A DNA stretch of 64,000 bases from Myxococcota bacterium (lineage in GTDB: Bacteria > Myxococcota_A > Polyangia > Polyangiales > JANWZI01), in assembly GCA_025054695.1 (NCBI GenBank), contig JANWZI010000009.1:1-64000 (forward strand), read 5' to 3'. This document shows positions 33,618 through 45,270 of the stretch, piece by piece. How positions within the stretch are numbered: position 1 is the first letter of the stretch; every line of letters begins with the position of its first letter. A program made the position numbers and the translations under genes. The notes under the pieces were generated by a model. It ran no database searches. It saw only the letters and a list, made by a program, of their open reading frames with translations, and was not told the DNA's origin.

Positions 33618-34792
33618 TCCTCGTAGCGGAAGCGCCGGACGACGTGCAGGCGTCGCGTCGCCGGATCCCACGTCGCGATCGACGGGTGGCGCACGCCGTT
33701 GAACGTGGTCGTCTTGACCATCGTGTAGTGTGCCATGTCCTCGAAGACGATGCGGTCGCCGGGACGCAGCGGCGCATCGAAGGCGTAGTCGCCGATGACG
33801 TCGCCCGCGAGGCAGGTCGGGCCGCCGAGCCGGTAGGTGTGCGGGCGCTCGCCCGGATCGCCCGCGCCGCGCACAAGGGGCCGGTACGGCATCTCGAGGA
33901 CGTCCGGCATGTGACAGGTGGCGCTCACGTCGAGGATGGCGTTGTGGACCGCGCCGTTGCGGACGACGTCGAGGACCTGGGCGACGAGCACGCCGGTGCC
34001 GATGGCGACCGCCTCGCCCGGCTCGAGGAACAGCGCGAGGTGGGGGTGGCGCCGACGCAGGTCCAGCAGAAGCGCGACGAGCGCGTCGGCGTCGTAGCTC
34101 GCGTGCGTGATGTGGTGGCCGCCGCCGAGGTTCAGCCAACGTACCCGCGGCAGCAGGTCGCCGAAGCGCGCCTCGAACGCGGCGAGCATGCGCGCGAGCG
34201 CGTCCGGTCCGTGCTCGCACAGCGCGTGCACGTGCAGTCCCTCCAGGCCCTCCATGCGCGCGGGGTCGATTTCGGCACGCGTCGCACCCAGACGCGAGCC
34301 CGGCGCGCACGGATCGTAGAGCGCGACTTCGACCTCGCGGTGCTCCGGATTGACCCGCAGGCCGCACGAGACGCGTCGCCCACGCTGCAGCGCACGTTCG
34401 ACCTGCGGCCGGAACCTTTCCCACTGCGACAGGGAGTTGAAGATCACGTGATCGGCCAGCTCGAGAACCTCGTCGAGGTCGGCGGGCGCGTACGCCGGCG
34501 CGTACACGTGGACCTGGCCGCCGAACGCCTCGCGCCCCAGTCGCGCTTCCCAGGGACCGCTGGCGGCCGTGCCGGCCAGATGGCGGCGCACCAGCGGCGC
34601 CACCGACCACATCGCGAAGCCCTTGAGCGCGAGCAGGATCGTGCAGCCGGCGCGCCGCTGTACGTCGTCGAGCACGCGCAGATTCCGCTCGAGTCGTCCT
34701 AGATCGACGACGAACGCCGGCGTCTCGACCTCACGCGGGTCGAGGTCCCGGCACGCCTCGCCGGGGAACGCGACCACGGCCGTGGGACTCAC
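33596..34792 (-). CDS. nspC: carboxynorspermidine/carboxyspermidine decarboxylase
   Basis: A 398-residue PLP enzyme of the alanine racemase/ornithine decarboxylase fold that removes CO2 from carboxy(nor)spermidine to give (nor)spermidine. Signature sites: ALKGFAMW (PLP lysine), HVHALCEHGPDAL, WLNLGGGHHIT (phosphate-binding Gly-rich), FLEPGEAV, SATCHMPDVLEMPYRP and GGPTCLAGDV (active-site Cys region). It begins 7 bp after the carboxynorspermidine dehydrogenase stop, so the two form a pair for polyamine synthesis from aspartate semialdehyde and a diamine, the alternative to the S-adenosylmethionine route. Confidence 0.93.
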   Translation of the reverse strand: MSPTAVVAFPGEACRDLDPREVETPAFVVDLGRLERNLRVLDDVQRRAGCTILLALKGFAMWSVAPLVRRHLAGTAASGPWEARLGREAFGGQVHVYAPAYAPADLDEVLELADHVIFNSLSQWERFRPQVERALQRGRRVSCGLRVNPEHREVEVALYDPCAPGSRLGATRAEIDPARMEGLEGLHVHALCEHGPDALARMLAAFEARFGDLLPRVRWLNLGGGHHITHASYDADALVALLLDLRRRHPHLALFLEPGEAVAIGTGVLVAQVLDVVRNGAVHNAILDVSATCHMPDVLEMPYRPLVRGAGDPGERPHTYRLGGPTCLAGDVIGDYAFDAPLRPGDRIVFEDMAHYTMVKTTTFNGVRHPSIATWDPATRRLHVVRRFRYEDYRDRLS

Positions 34793-34799
34793 GGGCGGC

Positions 34800-35978
34800 T
34801 CAGCGCTCCTGGACGTGCCAGGGCAGGCCCATCGAGGCGATGCGCGCGAGGAACGGATCGGGGTCGAGCTGCTCGACGTTCCAGACGCCCGGCCGCTTCC
34901 ATAGGCCCTCGAGGACCATCATGGCGCCGGCGACCGCCGGCACGCCCGTCGTGTACGAGACGGCCTGCGCGCCCACCTCGCGGTAACACGCGGCGTGATC
35001 GCACACGTTGTACAGGAAATAGCGCTTGGTCCGTCCGTTCTTCTCGCCCTCGACGAGCACGCCGATCGAGGTTTTGCCCGTGTAGTTCTCGGCCAGGCTC
35101 GACGGATCGGGCAGCAGCGCCTTGAGAAACTGTAGCGGCACGATGTCGACGCCCTGGAAGCGCACCGGATCGACCCGCAGCATGCCGACGTTGCCCAGCA
35201 CGCGCAGGTGCTCGAGGTAGCTGTCGCTGAAGGTCATCCAGAAGCGGGCGCGCTCGATCTCCGGGAAGTGCTTGACGAGCGACTCCAGCTCCTCGTGGAA
35301 CATCAGATAGCTCTTGCGCGGGCCGACCTCGGGGTAGTCGAAGTCCTCGCTGATGGACAGCGGCTCGGTCTCCACCCACCGGCCGTGCTCCCAGTACCGG
35401 CCCTTCGCGGTCACCTCGCGCAGGTTGATCTCGGGGTTGAAGTTCGTCGCGAACGCCTTGCCGTGGCTGCCGGCGTTGCAGTCGTAGATGTCGAGCGTGC
35501 GGATGCGGTCGAGCAGGTGCTTGCGCGCATACGCGGTGAACGCGTTGGTCACCCCCGGATCGAAGCCGCAGCCGAGGATCGCCGTCAGGCCCGCCGTGCG
35601 GTAGCGCTCGTCGTAGGCCCACTGCCAGCGGTACTCGAATCGGGGCACATCGGGCGGCTCGTAGTTGGCCGTGTCGAGGTAGTCGCACCGCTCCTGCAGG
35701 CAACCGTCCATGATCGCGAGGTCCTGGTAAGGCAGCGCGACGTGGATGACGATGTCGGGTTTGAGCTCTCGAACGAGTGCGGCGACCTGGTCCGGCTGGT
35801 CGGCATCGACGCGTCGCGCGAGCGCGCGCCGCGGCAGGCTCGCGACGAGACGCTCGACCCGTTCCAGCGTTCGCGACGCGATGGCGATCTCCGAGAACGC
35901 CTCGGTGGCCTGGGCGCACTTGTGCGCGACCACGCGACCGACGCCCCCCGCCCCGATGATGAGCACGCGCTTGCCCAT
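34800..35978 (-). CDS. carboxynorspermidine (carboxyspermidine) dehydrogenase
   Basis: A 392-residue saccharopine dehydrogenase-like enzyme. The Rossmann NAD(P) motif is IIGAGGVGRVVAHKCAQ near the N-terminus; downstream features include GCGFDPGVTNAF, YDCNAGSHGKAFATNFNPEINLREVT and SYTTGVPAVAGAMMV, which match carboxynorspermidine synthases more than lysine-pathway saccharopine dehydrogenases. It forms carboxynorspermidine by reductive condensation, which nspC then decarboxylates. It follows frr by 42 bp on the same strand, so polyamine synthesis may be transcribed with the rpsB-tsf-pyrH-frr block. Confidence 0.9.
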   Translation of the reverse strand: MGKRVLIIGAGGVGRVVAHKCAQATEAFSEIAIASRTLERVERLVASLPRRALARRVDADQPDQVAALVRELKPDIVIHVALPYQDLAIMDGCLQERCDYLDTANYEPPDVPRFEYRWQWAYDERYRTAGLTAILGCGFDPGVTNAFTAYARKHLLDRIRTLDIYDCNAGSHGKAFATNFNPEINLREVTAKGRYWEHGRWVETEPLSISEDFDYPEVGPRKSYLMFHEELESLVKHFPEIERARFWMTFSDSYLEHLRVLGNVGMLRVDPVRFQGVDIVPLQFLKALLPDPSSLAENYTGKTSIGVLVEGEKNGRTKRYFLYNVCDHAACYREVGAQAVSYTTGVPAVAGAMMVLEGLWKRPGVWNVEQLDPDPFLARIASMGLPWHVQER

Positions 35979-36020
35979 GGTGAACCTCCCGAACGGTTCC
36001 GCGAGCTCCGTCCGCTCCCT

Positions 36021-36578
36021 TCAGACTTCGAGGATGTCCTTCTCTTTCTTCTGGAGGATTTCGTCCACCTTCGCGGTCCCGGCCGCGACCGTCTCTTCGA
36101 TCTTCTTGCGCGCCCGATCCGCCTCGTCGGCGCTCACCTCGCCGTCCTTGTCGAGCGCATCGACCATGTCCTTGGCGTCGTGCCGCGCCTTGCGGATCGC
36201 GACCTTGCATTCCTCGCCGGCCTTGCGCGCGAGCTTGACGAGCTCGCGGCGGCGCTCCTCCGACAGCGGCGGCATCGGCACCCGGATGAGATCCCCGTCG
36301 ACCTGGGGGTTGAGGCCGAGCCCCGACTCCCGAATCGCCTTCTCGACCGCCCGCACCTGCGACTTGTCCCAGGGTTTGACGGTGAGCAGGCGGGGCTCGG
36401 GCACCGAGACCGTGGCCATCTTCGCGACCGGCGTCGGTGTCCCGTAGTAGTCGATCCGGATCGAGTCGAGCAGGTCGGGGTGCGCACGCCCGGTGCGCAG
36501 TCGGGACAGCTCACGGCGCAACGCCTCGTGCGCCTTCTCGATGGCCGTCTTCAGCTCCTTCATCACGTCTTCGAGCAT
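36021..36578 (-). CDS. frr: ribosome recycling factor
   Basis: A 185-residue protein, the usual RRF length, which splits post-termination ribosomes with EF-G. Typical segments are MKELKTAIEKAHEALRRELSRLRTGRAHPDLLD, the IDYYGTPTPVAKMATVSVPEPR region, and RVPMPPLSEERRRELVKLARK. The start ATG (MLEDVM) has AAGGGGG upstream. It follows pyrH by 8 bp in the conserved rpsB-tsf-pyrH-frr order. Confidence 0.97.
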   Translation of the reverse strand: MLEDVMKELKTAIEKAHEALRRELSRLRTGRAHPDLLDSIRIDYYGTPTPVAKMATVSVPEPRLLTVKPWDKSQVRAVEKAIRESGLGLNPQVDGDLIRVPMPPLSEERRRELVKLARKAGEECKVAIRKARHDAKDMVDALDKDGEVSADEADRARKKIEETVAAGTAKVDEILQKKEKDILEV

Positions 36579-36586
36579 GGCCCCCT

Positions 36587-37309
36587 TCACTCCTCTCCGT
36601 GTTCGCCGACGAGCGTCCCGACGTCCTCGCCGAGCACCACGCGCCGGATGTTGCCTCGCTTGGCGAGCCGGAAGACGCGGATGGGCATCCGGTGATCGCG
36701 ACAGAGCGCCACCGCCGTCGCGTCCATCACGCCGATGCGATCGGCCAAGAACCGGTCGTAGCTCAGCCTCCGGTACATGCGCGCGTCGGGGTGTCGTTCC
36801 GGGTCGCGGTCGAAGACACCGTCGACCTTCGTCGCCTTGCACAGCAGTTCCGCGTGGATCTCCATCGCGCGCAGAGCCGCCGCGGTGTCCGTCGAGAAGT
36901 ACGGATTGCCCGTGCCGGCGACGAAAATCACGACGCGTCCCTTCTCGAGGTGCCGGACGGCGCGCCGCCGGATGTACGGTTCGGCCACCTGGCGGATCTC
37001 GAGCGCCGAGACCAGGCGCGTGTTCGTGCCGAGTTTCTCGAGCGCGTCCTGCAGCGCGATGCCGTTGATGACCGTCGCGAGCATGCCCATGTAGTCGGCG
37101 CTCGCGCGCTCCATGCCGGCGGCGCTGCCCCGCAGGCCCCGGAAGATGTTCCCGCCGCCGATGACGATGGCGAGCTGAACGCCCAGCGACGCCGCTTCCG
37201 CGAGCTCCGCGCTGATGGTGCCGAGCGTCTCCGGATGCACGCCGTAGCCCCCGGGCTCGCCGCACAGCGCCTCCCCCGAGAGCTTGAGCAGGATGCGCCG
37301 GTGTCGCAT
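36587..37309 (-). CDS. pyrH: UMP kinase
   Basis: A 240-residue amino-acid kinase-family enzyme phosphorylating UMP to UDP. It shows [72 protein letters not shown] and [15 protein letters not shown], all standard PyrH features, and usual length. It lies between tsf (34 bp) and frr (8 bp). Confidence 0.97.
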   Translation of the reverse strand: MRHRRILLKLSGEALCGEPGGYGVHPETLGTISAELAEAASLGVQLAIVIGGGNIFRGLRGSAAGMERASADYMGMLATVINGIALQDALEKLGTNTRLVSALEIRQVAEPYIRRRAVRHLEKGRVVIFVAGTGNPYFSTDTAAALRAMEIHAELLCKATKVDGVFDRDPERHPDARMYRRLSYDRFLADRIGVMDATAVALCRDHRMPIRVFRLAKRGNIRRVVLGEDVGTLVGEHGEE

Positions 37310-37343
37310 GCCCGCACCCGCCGCGCCCGCCCGCGCGCGCGGC

Positions 37344-38021
37344 TCAGCCGGCGCCCGCGAGCGTGGCCGCCACGTCGGCGGCCAGATCCTGCGCCTTGCG
37401 CTCGAGCCCCTCGCCGAGCTGGTACCGCACGAATCGCCGCACCGCGATTTTCTCGCCGAGGCGCGCCGTCAGCTCGTCGGCGAGCTGGCCGATGGTCTTG
37501 CTCTCGTCCGTGATCGAAGGCTGTTCGACGAGGCACACCTCGGTGAGCCACTTGCCGAGCTTGCCCTCGACGATCTTGTCGACGGCCGCCTCCGGTCGCT
37601 TCTTGCCGCTCTTCTCGTCCTCGAGCGCGACCTGCTCGCGGAACATCGCCCGACGCGCCGCGAGGACCTCCGCGGGCACGTCCTCGCGTCGTACGTACTC
37701 GGGGCTCATCGACGCGATCTGCAAGCCGACGAGATCGACGAACGCGCGGAACGCCTCGTTGCGCGCGACGAAGTCGGTCTGGCAGTTGACTTCGACCAGC
37801 ACGCCGACGCGACTGCCGGAGTGGATATAGGCGTGGATGACGCCCTCGGTCGCGATGGCACCGGCCTTCTTGACGGCCTTCGCCAGGCCCTTCTTCTGGA
37901 TAATCTCGACCGCCCGCTCCTCGTCGCCGCCCGCCTCCACGAGGGCGTTGCGGCAATCCATCATCCCGGCGCCCGTCCGATCGCGGAGCGCCTTGACCAT
38001 TGCTGCGGTGATCTCGGCCAT
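37344..38021 (-). CDS. tsf: elongation factor Ts
   Basis: A 225-residue guanine nucleotide exchange factor for EF-Tu. The N-terminal UBA-like segment [24 protein letters not shown] and the core [16 protein letters not shown] are characteristic. It is shorter than the ~280-residue E. coli type, as in several other lineages; the C-terminal core ends [26 protein letters not shown]. It is second in the rpsB operon. Confidence 0.96.
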   Translation of the reverse strand: MAEITAAMVKALRDRTGAGMMDCRNALVEAGGDEERAVEIIQKKGLAKAVKKAGAIATEGVIHAYIHSGSRVGVLVEVNCQTDFVARNEAFRAFVDLVGLQIASMSPEYVRREDVPAEVLAARRAMFREQVALEDEKSGKKRPEAAVDKIVEGKLGKWLTEVCLVEQPSITDESKTIGQLADELTARLGEKIAVRRFVRYQLGEGLERKAQDLAADVAATLAGAG

Positions 38022-38061
38022 GGTGTCCTGCCTCGTTCGTACACGCGCCCCGTTCGACCGC

Positions 38062-38970
<909 letters not shown>

Positions 38971-39167
38971 CGACGTCAAGGTGGTTCTCCTCGGCTTCGG
39001 CGGACGGCCCGCGGGATGGGGCGGCCCCGTTTCGCGCACGGCGGGCGAGGTGCCCGCGGCCGTCGCCGCGGAGCACCGAGGCACGGGCGGCGAGCGCCGG
39101 CCTCGACGGGGCGGCGCCTATACCACGGCGCGGCGCGGCACGCCAGCGGAGCCGCTTCACTCCGCGG

Positions 39168-39240
39168 TGGGTCATGAAGGAGTCGAACCTTCAACCAACG
39201 GATTAAGAGTCCGCTGCTCTACCAGTTGAGCTAATGACCC
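39168..39240 (-). tRNA. tRNA-Lys (CUU anticodon)
   Basis: 73-nt cloverleaf read on the minus strand from GGGTCAT; D-arm AGCTCAACTGGTAGAGC, anticodon loop CTCTTAA (CUU), T-arm with GGTTCGACTC, acceptor pair ATGACCC and discriminator A. The encoded 3' end continues CC but then G, so CCA is not fully encoded. Confidence 0.93.
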
Positions 39241-39260
39241 GAACACGCGCCCGACGACGG

Positions 39261-39334
39261 CGCGCCCGGCAGGAGTCGAACCTGCAACATCCGGATCCGA
39301 AGTCCGACGCTCTATCCAGTTGAGCTACGGGCGC
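39261..39334 (-). tRNA. tRNA-Arg (UCG anticodon)
   Basis: 74-nt cloverleaf from GCGCCCG on the minus strand; D-arm AGCTCAACTGGATAGAGC, anticodon loop CTTCGGA (UCG), GGTTCGACTCC T-arm and acceptor CGGGCGC with discriminator G. Adjacent to tRNA-Lys (20 bp), likely one transcript. Confidence 0.92.
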
Positions 39335-39378
39335 GACCCGAGCCACGATTCGCCCTGGCTGTCAATCGACCTCTTCGG

Positions 39379-39452
39379 GGTGAGTGACGGGGCTCGAACC
39401 CGCGACGCTCGGAGCCACAATCCGATGCTCTACCAGCTGAGCTACACCCACC
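39379..39452 (-). tRNA. tRNA-His (GUG anticodon)
   Basis: Minus-strand cloverleaf with GGTGGGTG at the 5' end (the extra G-1 typical of tRNA-His) pairing with a C discriminator; anticodon loop TTGTGGC (GUG), T-arm GGTTCGAGCC. Third of the Lys-Arg-His cluster upstream of rpsB. Confidence 0.93.
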
Positions 39453-39593
39453 GTCGAACCGATCGAGCCTTCCGCGCGACCGGTTGATCGAGAATAGCCG
39501 CGCGTCGCCTCTTGGCAAGAGCCGCGGCCGCGGACTAGCGCGGGACGGAAACTTTGCGCCGTCGCTCGCGCGGCTCCACGATTTCCATGGAGC

Positions 39594-42188
39594 GTGCGAG
39601 GCCCGCTCGCGGCAGTTTTCGCGATGGCGGCCTGGAACGGATGGGCCAAGGCCGCGCTCGCCCAACCGCCGCCTTCCGGATCGATCGGAAGCCCGCGCCC
39701 GTCGAACGACGCGATCCTCGACGTCGATTCGCGCGACCACGGTTCGGCCGCAGGGCCGCTCTGGTGTGCAGTGCCGTCGGTCGCCGCGGCCGAGGCGCTG
39801 CCCGCGCGCGGGGTAGACGACCCGCTCGCGACGTCTCCCGCGTCGCCGCACATGGTGGTGAGCGCGGGCCCCGACGCGGCGAATCGATCTGATATCACTA
39901 CAGATTTCGGAGATGACGCGCCTCTGGACACGGCTCGGCGGCTCGTCACGGAGGGGCGGTACCAAGAGGCACTCGCTCTGCTCGACGTCACCGCGCTGCG
40001 GGCTCCGTTGCTCGTGGACCGCATCGAGCTGCTGCGCGGGGAGGCGCTGCTCGCCGCGGGGCGTCCGGACGCCGCCGCAACGGCCTTCGCGCGCGCGATG
40101 ACCAGCCCCGAGCCCGCGGTCGCGGCGCGGGCCAGAGCGGAACGGGTCCGGGCGCTGCTCCGCATGGGGCACCGCGAGGGACCGACCGAGCTGGCCCGCC
40201 TGCTGCGCGTGTTCCCCGCCCTGCCCCAGGCGCGCTCGCTCCGACTCGAGCTCGCCGCGGCGCACGAGCGCGCGGGAAGGCGCACGACGGCCGCAGCCAT
40301 GTACCGCGCAATCGACCTCGAGGCGCCGGGGAGCGTCGAGGCGGAGCGAGCGAGGGCGGAGCTCGAGCGGCTGCGGACGGCCGGCGTGCGCGTTGCGGCC
40401 TGGACCGATGTCGAGCGCGTCGAGCGTGCCGAGCGGCTGCTCGCGACGGGCCCCATGTCCATGGCGCGCGAGGAGATCGAGCGGCTGCTCGCGGCCCGGC
40501 TCGGACCGGCCGAGCGCACGCGGGCGGCCGAGCTCGGTGCGCGCCTGGCGCGCATCGAGGGACGCTGGGAACAGGCGCGCCAGCTCACGTTGCTCGCGCG
40601 CCGCGGAAGGCTCGTTGCGCCCACGCCGCAGGATGCGGAGCGCGAGGCCGAGACGCTCGAGCTCGCCGAGGCTCGCGAACGGCAGGCCGCGCTCGAGCGC
40701 ATCCGCGCCATCGCGGGGCGGACGCCGGTGCGGCGACTGACGACGACCCAGCTGGCGCGCGTGATCGCGATCGCGGCGGCGGCGGGGCTGTCAACGCACG
40801 TCGACGAGGCGCTCGAGGGGCTCCGTGCACAGCGCAAGCCCAACGCACAACTCGTCTTCGAGGCAGCCATTGCCGCAAGCGGCACGGGCAGCGATGCGCA
40901 CCTCGAGGCGTTGTTCGGCTCGCTCGTGGAACATCCTCGTCTCGGCGTGGCGGCGCGCTACCACCGCGCGCGCGCGCTCGAGCGCCTGGGGCGGCTCGCG
41001 GAGGCCGAGATCGAGCACCTGCGCGTGCAGACGCTCGATCGTTCGGAGACTCGCTGGTACGCGGCGCTGTCCGCCCAGCGCGTGCGCTGGGTGCACGAGG
41101 CGATGCTGTGCGCCTGCGACCCCGAGGAGGCCGAGCGGCTCGCGGCGCACGAGGCGGATGGGGCCTCGACATCGGCGCCCGACGGCGTTCCGCCGCTGCT
41201 GGCGTCGCGCGACGCGGCGGCCGCGGTGGTGCCGCGCCGCACCCCACCCTGGCGGGCGGGCACGATGCCGCCCGAGCGCATCGGGTCGCCGTCTACCGCG
41301 CGTCCGGACCTGCTCGCGCTGGCCGACCGGCTGGCGAGCGTGGCGGCACTCCACGGCACGGCGTACCCGTGGATCGCGCGGGCCGAGGCATTGCTTCGGC
41401 TCGGCGAGGCACGGGCCGCGAGCGACGAGCTGCACGAGGTCCTGGTCGCATGGCGTGCCGCGATCGGGCGCCCGCTGCGCGCCACGGGGCTTCTCGCAGT
41501 CTGGGAGGGAACGCGGCGGCCAGGCCCGGTCGGAGACTGGAAGTTGCGGGCCGCGCGCAAGGCGCTCGACCTCGAGGCGCGTCGCACGCTCGCCGAAGTC
41601 GCCGCCGCGCTCGGCGACGAGGGCACGGCCATCGGACTGGAAGGGCCGGGGCGTCTGGCCGCTCGGCCCCGTCCGTTCGAGCGCGCGGTGCACGAGGCCG
41701 CAAGGCGTCACGGGCTCGATCCGGACCTGCTGTACGCGGTGATGCGCGTCGAGAGCGTCTTCCAGCACCGCGTCGTCAGTTACGCGGGCGCGGTGGGGCT
41801 GATGCAGATCATGCCGCGTACGGGGGCGCTCGTCGCGCACAACATGGGCGAGCGCGGCCTCGGCGCCGACGGGATGCTGGATCCCGAACGGAACATTGCG
41901 ATGGGCGCCTGGTACCTCGCCTCGTTGATGCGACGCTTCGACGGGCAACTGCCCCTTGCGCTCGCTGCCTACAACGGCGGGCCGCACAACGTGCGACGCT
42001 GGCTGCGCGCGCGCCCCGAGACCATGCCGCTCGACGCGTTTCTCGAGACGATTCCGTTCGCGCAGACGCACCGGTACGTCCGGCGCGTGCTCGCCCACTA
42101 CAGGGCGTACCGCGAGCGGCGCGGACTGCCTCCGCCCGTCCTGTCGATGACGTTGCCGTCGCTCGACGTCGATCGCGTCGCATTCTGA
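39594..42188 (+). CDS. soluble lytic murein transglycosylase (Slt-type)
   Basis: An 864-residue periplasmic protein: signal peptide (MRGPLAAVFAMAAWNGWAKAALAQ), a long helical TPR-like region (~90-640) and a C-terminal transglycosylase domain. The catalytic Glu is in MRVESVFQHRVVSYAGAVGLMQIMP (~720); further SLT motifs are NIAMGAWYLASLM and LALAAYNGGPHNVRRWL. It cleaves peptidoglycan glycan strands to 1,6-anhydro products. Start: GTG 39594 with GGAG nearby. Longer than E. coli Slt70 (~645), mainly through the helical part. Ends before hexamer array R8. Confidence 0.92.
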   Translation: MRGPLAAVFAMAAWNGWAKAALAQPPPSGSIGSPRPSNDAILDVDSRDHGSAAGPLWCAVPSVAAAEALPARGVDDPLATSPASPHMVVSAGPDAANRSDITTDFGDDAPLDTARRLVTEGRYQEALALLDVTALRAPLLVDRIELLRGEALLAAGRPDAAATAFARAMTSPEPAVAARARAERVRALLRMGHREGPTELARLLRVFPALPQARSLRLELAAAHERAGRRTTAAAMYRAIDLEAPGSVEAERARAELERLRTAGVRVAAWTDVERVERAERLLATGPMSMAREEIERLLAARLGPAERTRAAELGARLARIEGRWEQARQLTLLARRGRLVAPTPQDAEREAETLELAEARERQAALERIRAIAGRTPVRRLTTTQLARVIAIAAAAGLSTHVDEALEGLRAQRKPNAQLVFEAAIAASGTGSDAHLEALFGSLVEHPRLGVAARYHRARALERLGRLAEAEIEHLRVQTLDRSETRWYAALSAQRVRWVHEAMLCACDPEEAERLAAHEADGASTSAPDGVPPLLASRDAAAAVVPRRTPPWRAGTMPPERIGSPSTARPDLLALADRLASVAALHGTAYPWIARAEALLRLGEARAASDELHEVLVAWRAAIGRPLRATGLLAVWEGTRRPGPVGDWKLRAARKALDLEARRTLAEVAAALGDEGTAIGLEGPGRLAARPRPFERAVHEAARRHGLDPDLLYAVMRVESVFQHRVVSYAGAVGLMQIMPRTGALVAHNMGERGLGADGMLDPERNIAMGAWYLASLMRRFDGQLPLALAAYNGGPHNVRRWLRARPETMPLDAFLETIPFAQTHRYVRRVLAHYRAYRERRGLPPPVLSMTLPSLDVDRVAF

Positions 42189-42213
42189 TCGGGTCGTGGT
42201 CGGGCCCGGATGC

Positions 42214-42365
42214 GGTCCTGGTCTCGGACTCGGGCTCGGTCGCTGACTCGGTCTCGGACTCGGTCTCGGACCCGGATCCCGCTCGGGACTCGGTCTCGGT
42301 TTCGAGCTCTGTCTCGGTCTCGGGCTCGGATCCGGCTCGGGTCTCGGTCTCGAGCTCGAGCGCGG
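42214..42365 (+). repeat. CTCGGN hexamer array R8
   Basis: About 150 bp, less regular than most (units such as ctcggt, ctcgct, ctcgga, cccgga), between the convergent slt and enolase genes. Confidence 0.75.
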
Positions 42366-42387
42366 GGCCGCACGATCGAGCGGCCGC

Positions 42388-43698
<1,311 letters not shown>

Positions 43699-43726
43699 CT
43701 ACCGGCGCGCGTCACGGCTGTCAACG

Positions 43727-43797
43727 CGGGCTCGGGCTCGGACTCGGACTCGGGCTCGGGCTCGGGCTCCGACTCGGGCTCAGCCACGGGCTCGGGG
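43727..43797 (+). repeat. CTCGGN hexamer array R9
   Basis: About 70 bp (ctcgggctcggactcggact...) in the divergent gap between eno and the DUF4143 ATPase. Together with the iterons it fills most of the 301-bp gap 43672-43972. Confidence 0.75.
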
Positions 43798-43881
43798 CCC
43801 TGCGCGGCGCGATCCATTTCCCGAATCGCAAAGAAAAAAGAAGAACGGCAGCCGGAAAACGTTGCGAACCGCCGCACGTGA

Positions 43882-43966
43882 GAGAAGCGTTCAGCCGATG
43901 CATGAAGTAGCATTTAGCCGACACTGCAATTAGCATGTAGACGTAACCCGAAGTAGCATTTGGCCG
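43882..43966 (+). repeat. 23-bp-phased direct repeats (iterons) upstream of the DUF4143 ATPase
   Basis: Three clear 16-bp copies start exactly 23 bp apart: AAGTAGCATTTAGCCG (43905), AATTAGCATGTAGACG (43928) and AAGTAGCATTTGGCCG (43951). A degenerate fourth copy (12/16) sits one period earlier at 43882 and a weaker fifth at 43859. The block is AT-richer than its surroundings and ends 6 bp before the ATG at 43973. It could be an operator array for autoregulation, or a remnant insertion-sequence end: IS21-family termini carry several such repeats. Confidence 0.75.
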
Positions 43967-43972
43967 CTATTC

Positions 43973-45226
43973 ATGGAGCCGGCCGGAACGTCGGGGATGT
44001 TCGTGAGAGCGCTGGCCGCGCGCCTGCGGGCTGCGCTCGACGACAGTCCGGCCGTCCTCATCCACGGACCGCGCCAGAGCGGAAAGACGACGCTCGCGCG
44101 CATGGTGGGCGAGCCGCGCGGGTATCGATACGTGTCCTTCGACGACGAGGCCGTGGTGCGCGCAGCGCGCTGGGATCCGGTGGGGTTCGTCGAGGCGCTG
44201 CCGTCGCGGGTGATCCTCGACGAGGTGCAGCGCGTACCGGAGTTGTTCGCGGCGCTCAAGCTCGCCATCGACGCGCGGCGGGTGCCTGGCCGGTTCATCC
44301 TCACCGGGTCGGCGCACGTGTTGTTCGTGCCGCGGCTCGCCGACTCGCTCGCAGGCCGCGTGGCGATGCTCGAGCTGCATCCACTCGCCCAGTGCGAGAT
44401 CGAGGGACGTCGGCCACGCTTTCTCGAACGGCTCTTCGCGGGTGCGTTCCGCAGCGGGGTCGCGGAGCGGCTGGGGGCGAATCTCGCCGAACGGATCGTC
44501 GCGGGCGGCTACCCCGCGGCGCTCGCGCGCGCATCCGGGGCGCGGCGCCGCGCCTGGTATCGGGACTACGTCGAGTCGCAGATCCAGCGCGACGTGCGGG
44601 ATCTGGCACGGATTCGCTCCTTCGAAGCGTTGCCGAAGCTCGTCGCCCTCGCCGCCTCGCAAACGGCCCGCCTCCTCAACGTCGCCGAGCTCGCATCCGC
44701 CTTCGAGCTGACGCGGCAGACCATCCACGACTACGTGACGTTGCTCGAGCGCGTCTTTTTGCTGTGGCGGCTGCCGGCATGGCATTCGACACGTGCGGGA
44801 CGACTCGTCAAAAGGCCCAAGTTGCACGTAGGCGACACCGGGATCGCGTGCGCGCTGCTCGGTATGGACGCCCGAGCCCTCGTCGCGGACCGCGCGTTGT
44901 TCGGGCCGTTGCTCGAGACGTTCGTGTTGCAGGAGTTGCGACGTCAGGCGAGCTGGACCGACGATGCGTTCGCATTCCACTACTTCCGGGACCGCGACGA
45001 CTTCGAGGTGGACATCGTGCTCGAACGCGGCCCTGCGGCACTCGCCGGCGTGGAGGTCAAGGCCGCCGCGTCGGTCAACGAGTCGGACCTACGCGGTCTT
45101 CGGAAGCTCCAGGCGATGGCTGCAAAGCGTTTCGTCGCGGGCGTGGTCCTGTACGACGGGCCCGCAACCATCCGGTTCACCGAGCGGCTCTTCGCGGTCC
45201 CCGTTCGCGCTCTCTGGGAGGCCTGA
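43973..45226 (+). CDS. AAA ATPase with DUF4143 domain
   Basis: A 417-residue ATPase: Walker A GPRQSGKTTLARM (~31), Walker B VILDEVQRVPEL (~80), sensor region RFILTGSAHV, and the C-terminal DUF4143 domain (~200-390) with HVGDTGIACALLG, FETFVLQELRRQ-type helix and HYFRDRDDFEVDIVLE, a restriction-endonuclease-like motif. Such stand-alone ATPases are scattered in bacteria and archaea and often look mobile; their role is uncertain. Family members usually begin near MFVRALAARL, so ATG 43997 is a plausible start; 43973 has no clear ribosome-binding site. It is preceded by the iteron array and bracketed by R9 and R10. Confidence 0.88.
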   Translation: MEPAGTSGMFVRALAARLRAALDDSPAVLIHGPRQSGKTTLARMVGEPRGYRYVSFDDEAVVRAARWDPVGFVEALPSRVILDEVQRVPELFAALKLAIDARRVPGRFILTGSAHVLFVPRLADSLAGRVAMLELHPLAQCEIEGRRPRFLERLFAGAFRSGVAERLGANLAERIVAGGYPAALARASGARRRAWYRDYVESQIQRDVRDLARIRSFEALPKLVALAASQTARLLNVAELASAFELTRQTIHDYVTLLERVFLLWRLPAWHSTRAGRLVKRPKLHVGDTGIACALLGMDARALVADRALFGPLLETFVLQELRRQASWTDDAFAFHYFRDRDDFEVDIVLERGPAALAGVEVKAAASVNESDLRGLRKLQAMAAKRFVAGVVLYDGPATIRFTERLFAVPVRALWEA

Positions 45227-45270
45227 GCGCCTCGCCTGCTCGCGCGGAGCAAGGCGATGGCAGGAGTGAA

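Noticed and set aside
43882-43966. Iterons as a mini-CRISPR
   Set aside because: Period of 23 bp with 16-bp repeats and 7-bp intervals is too short, and the copies decay gradually.
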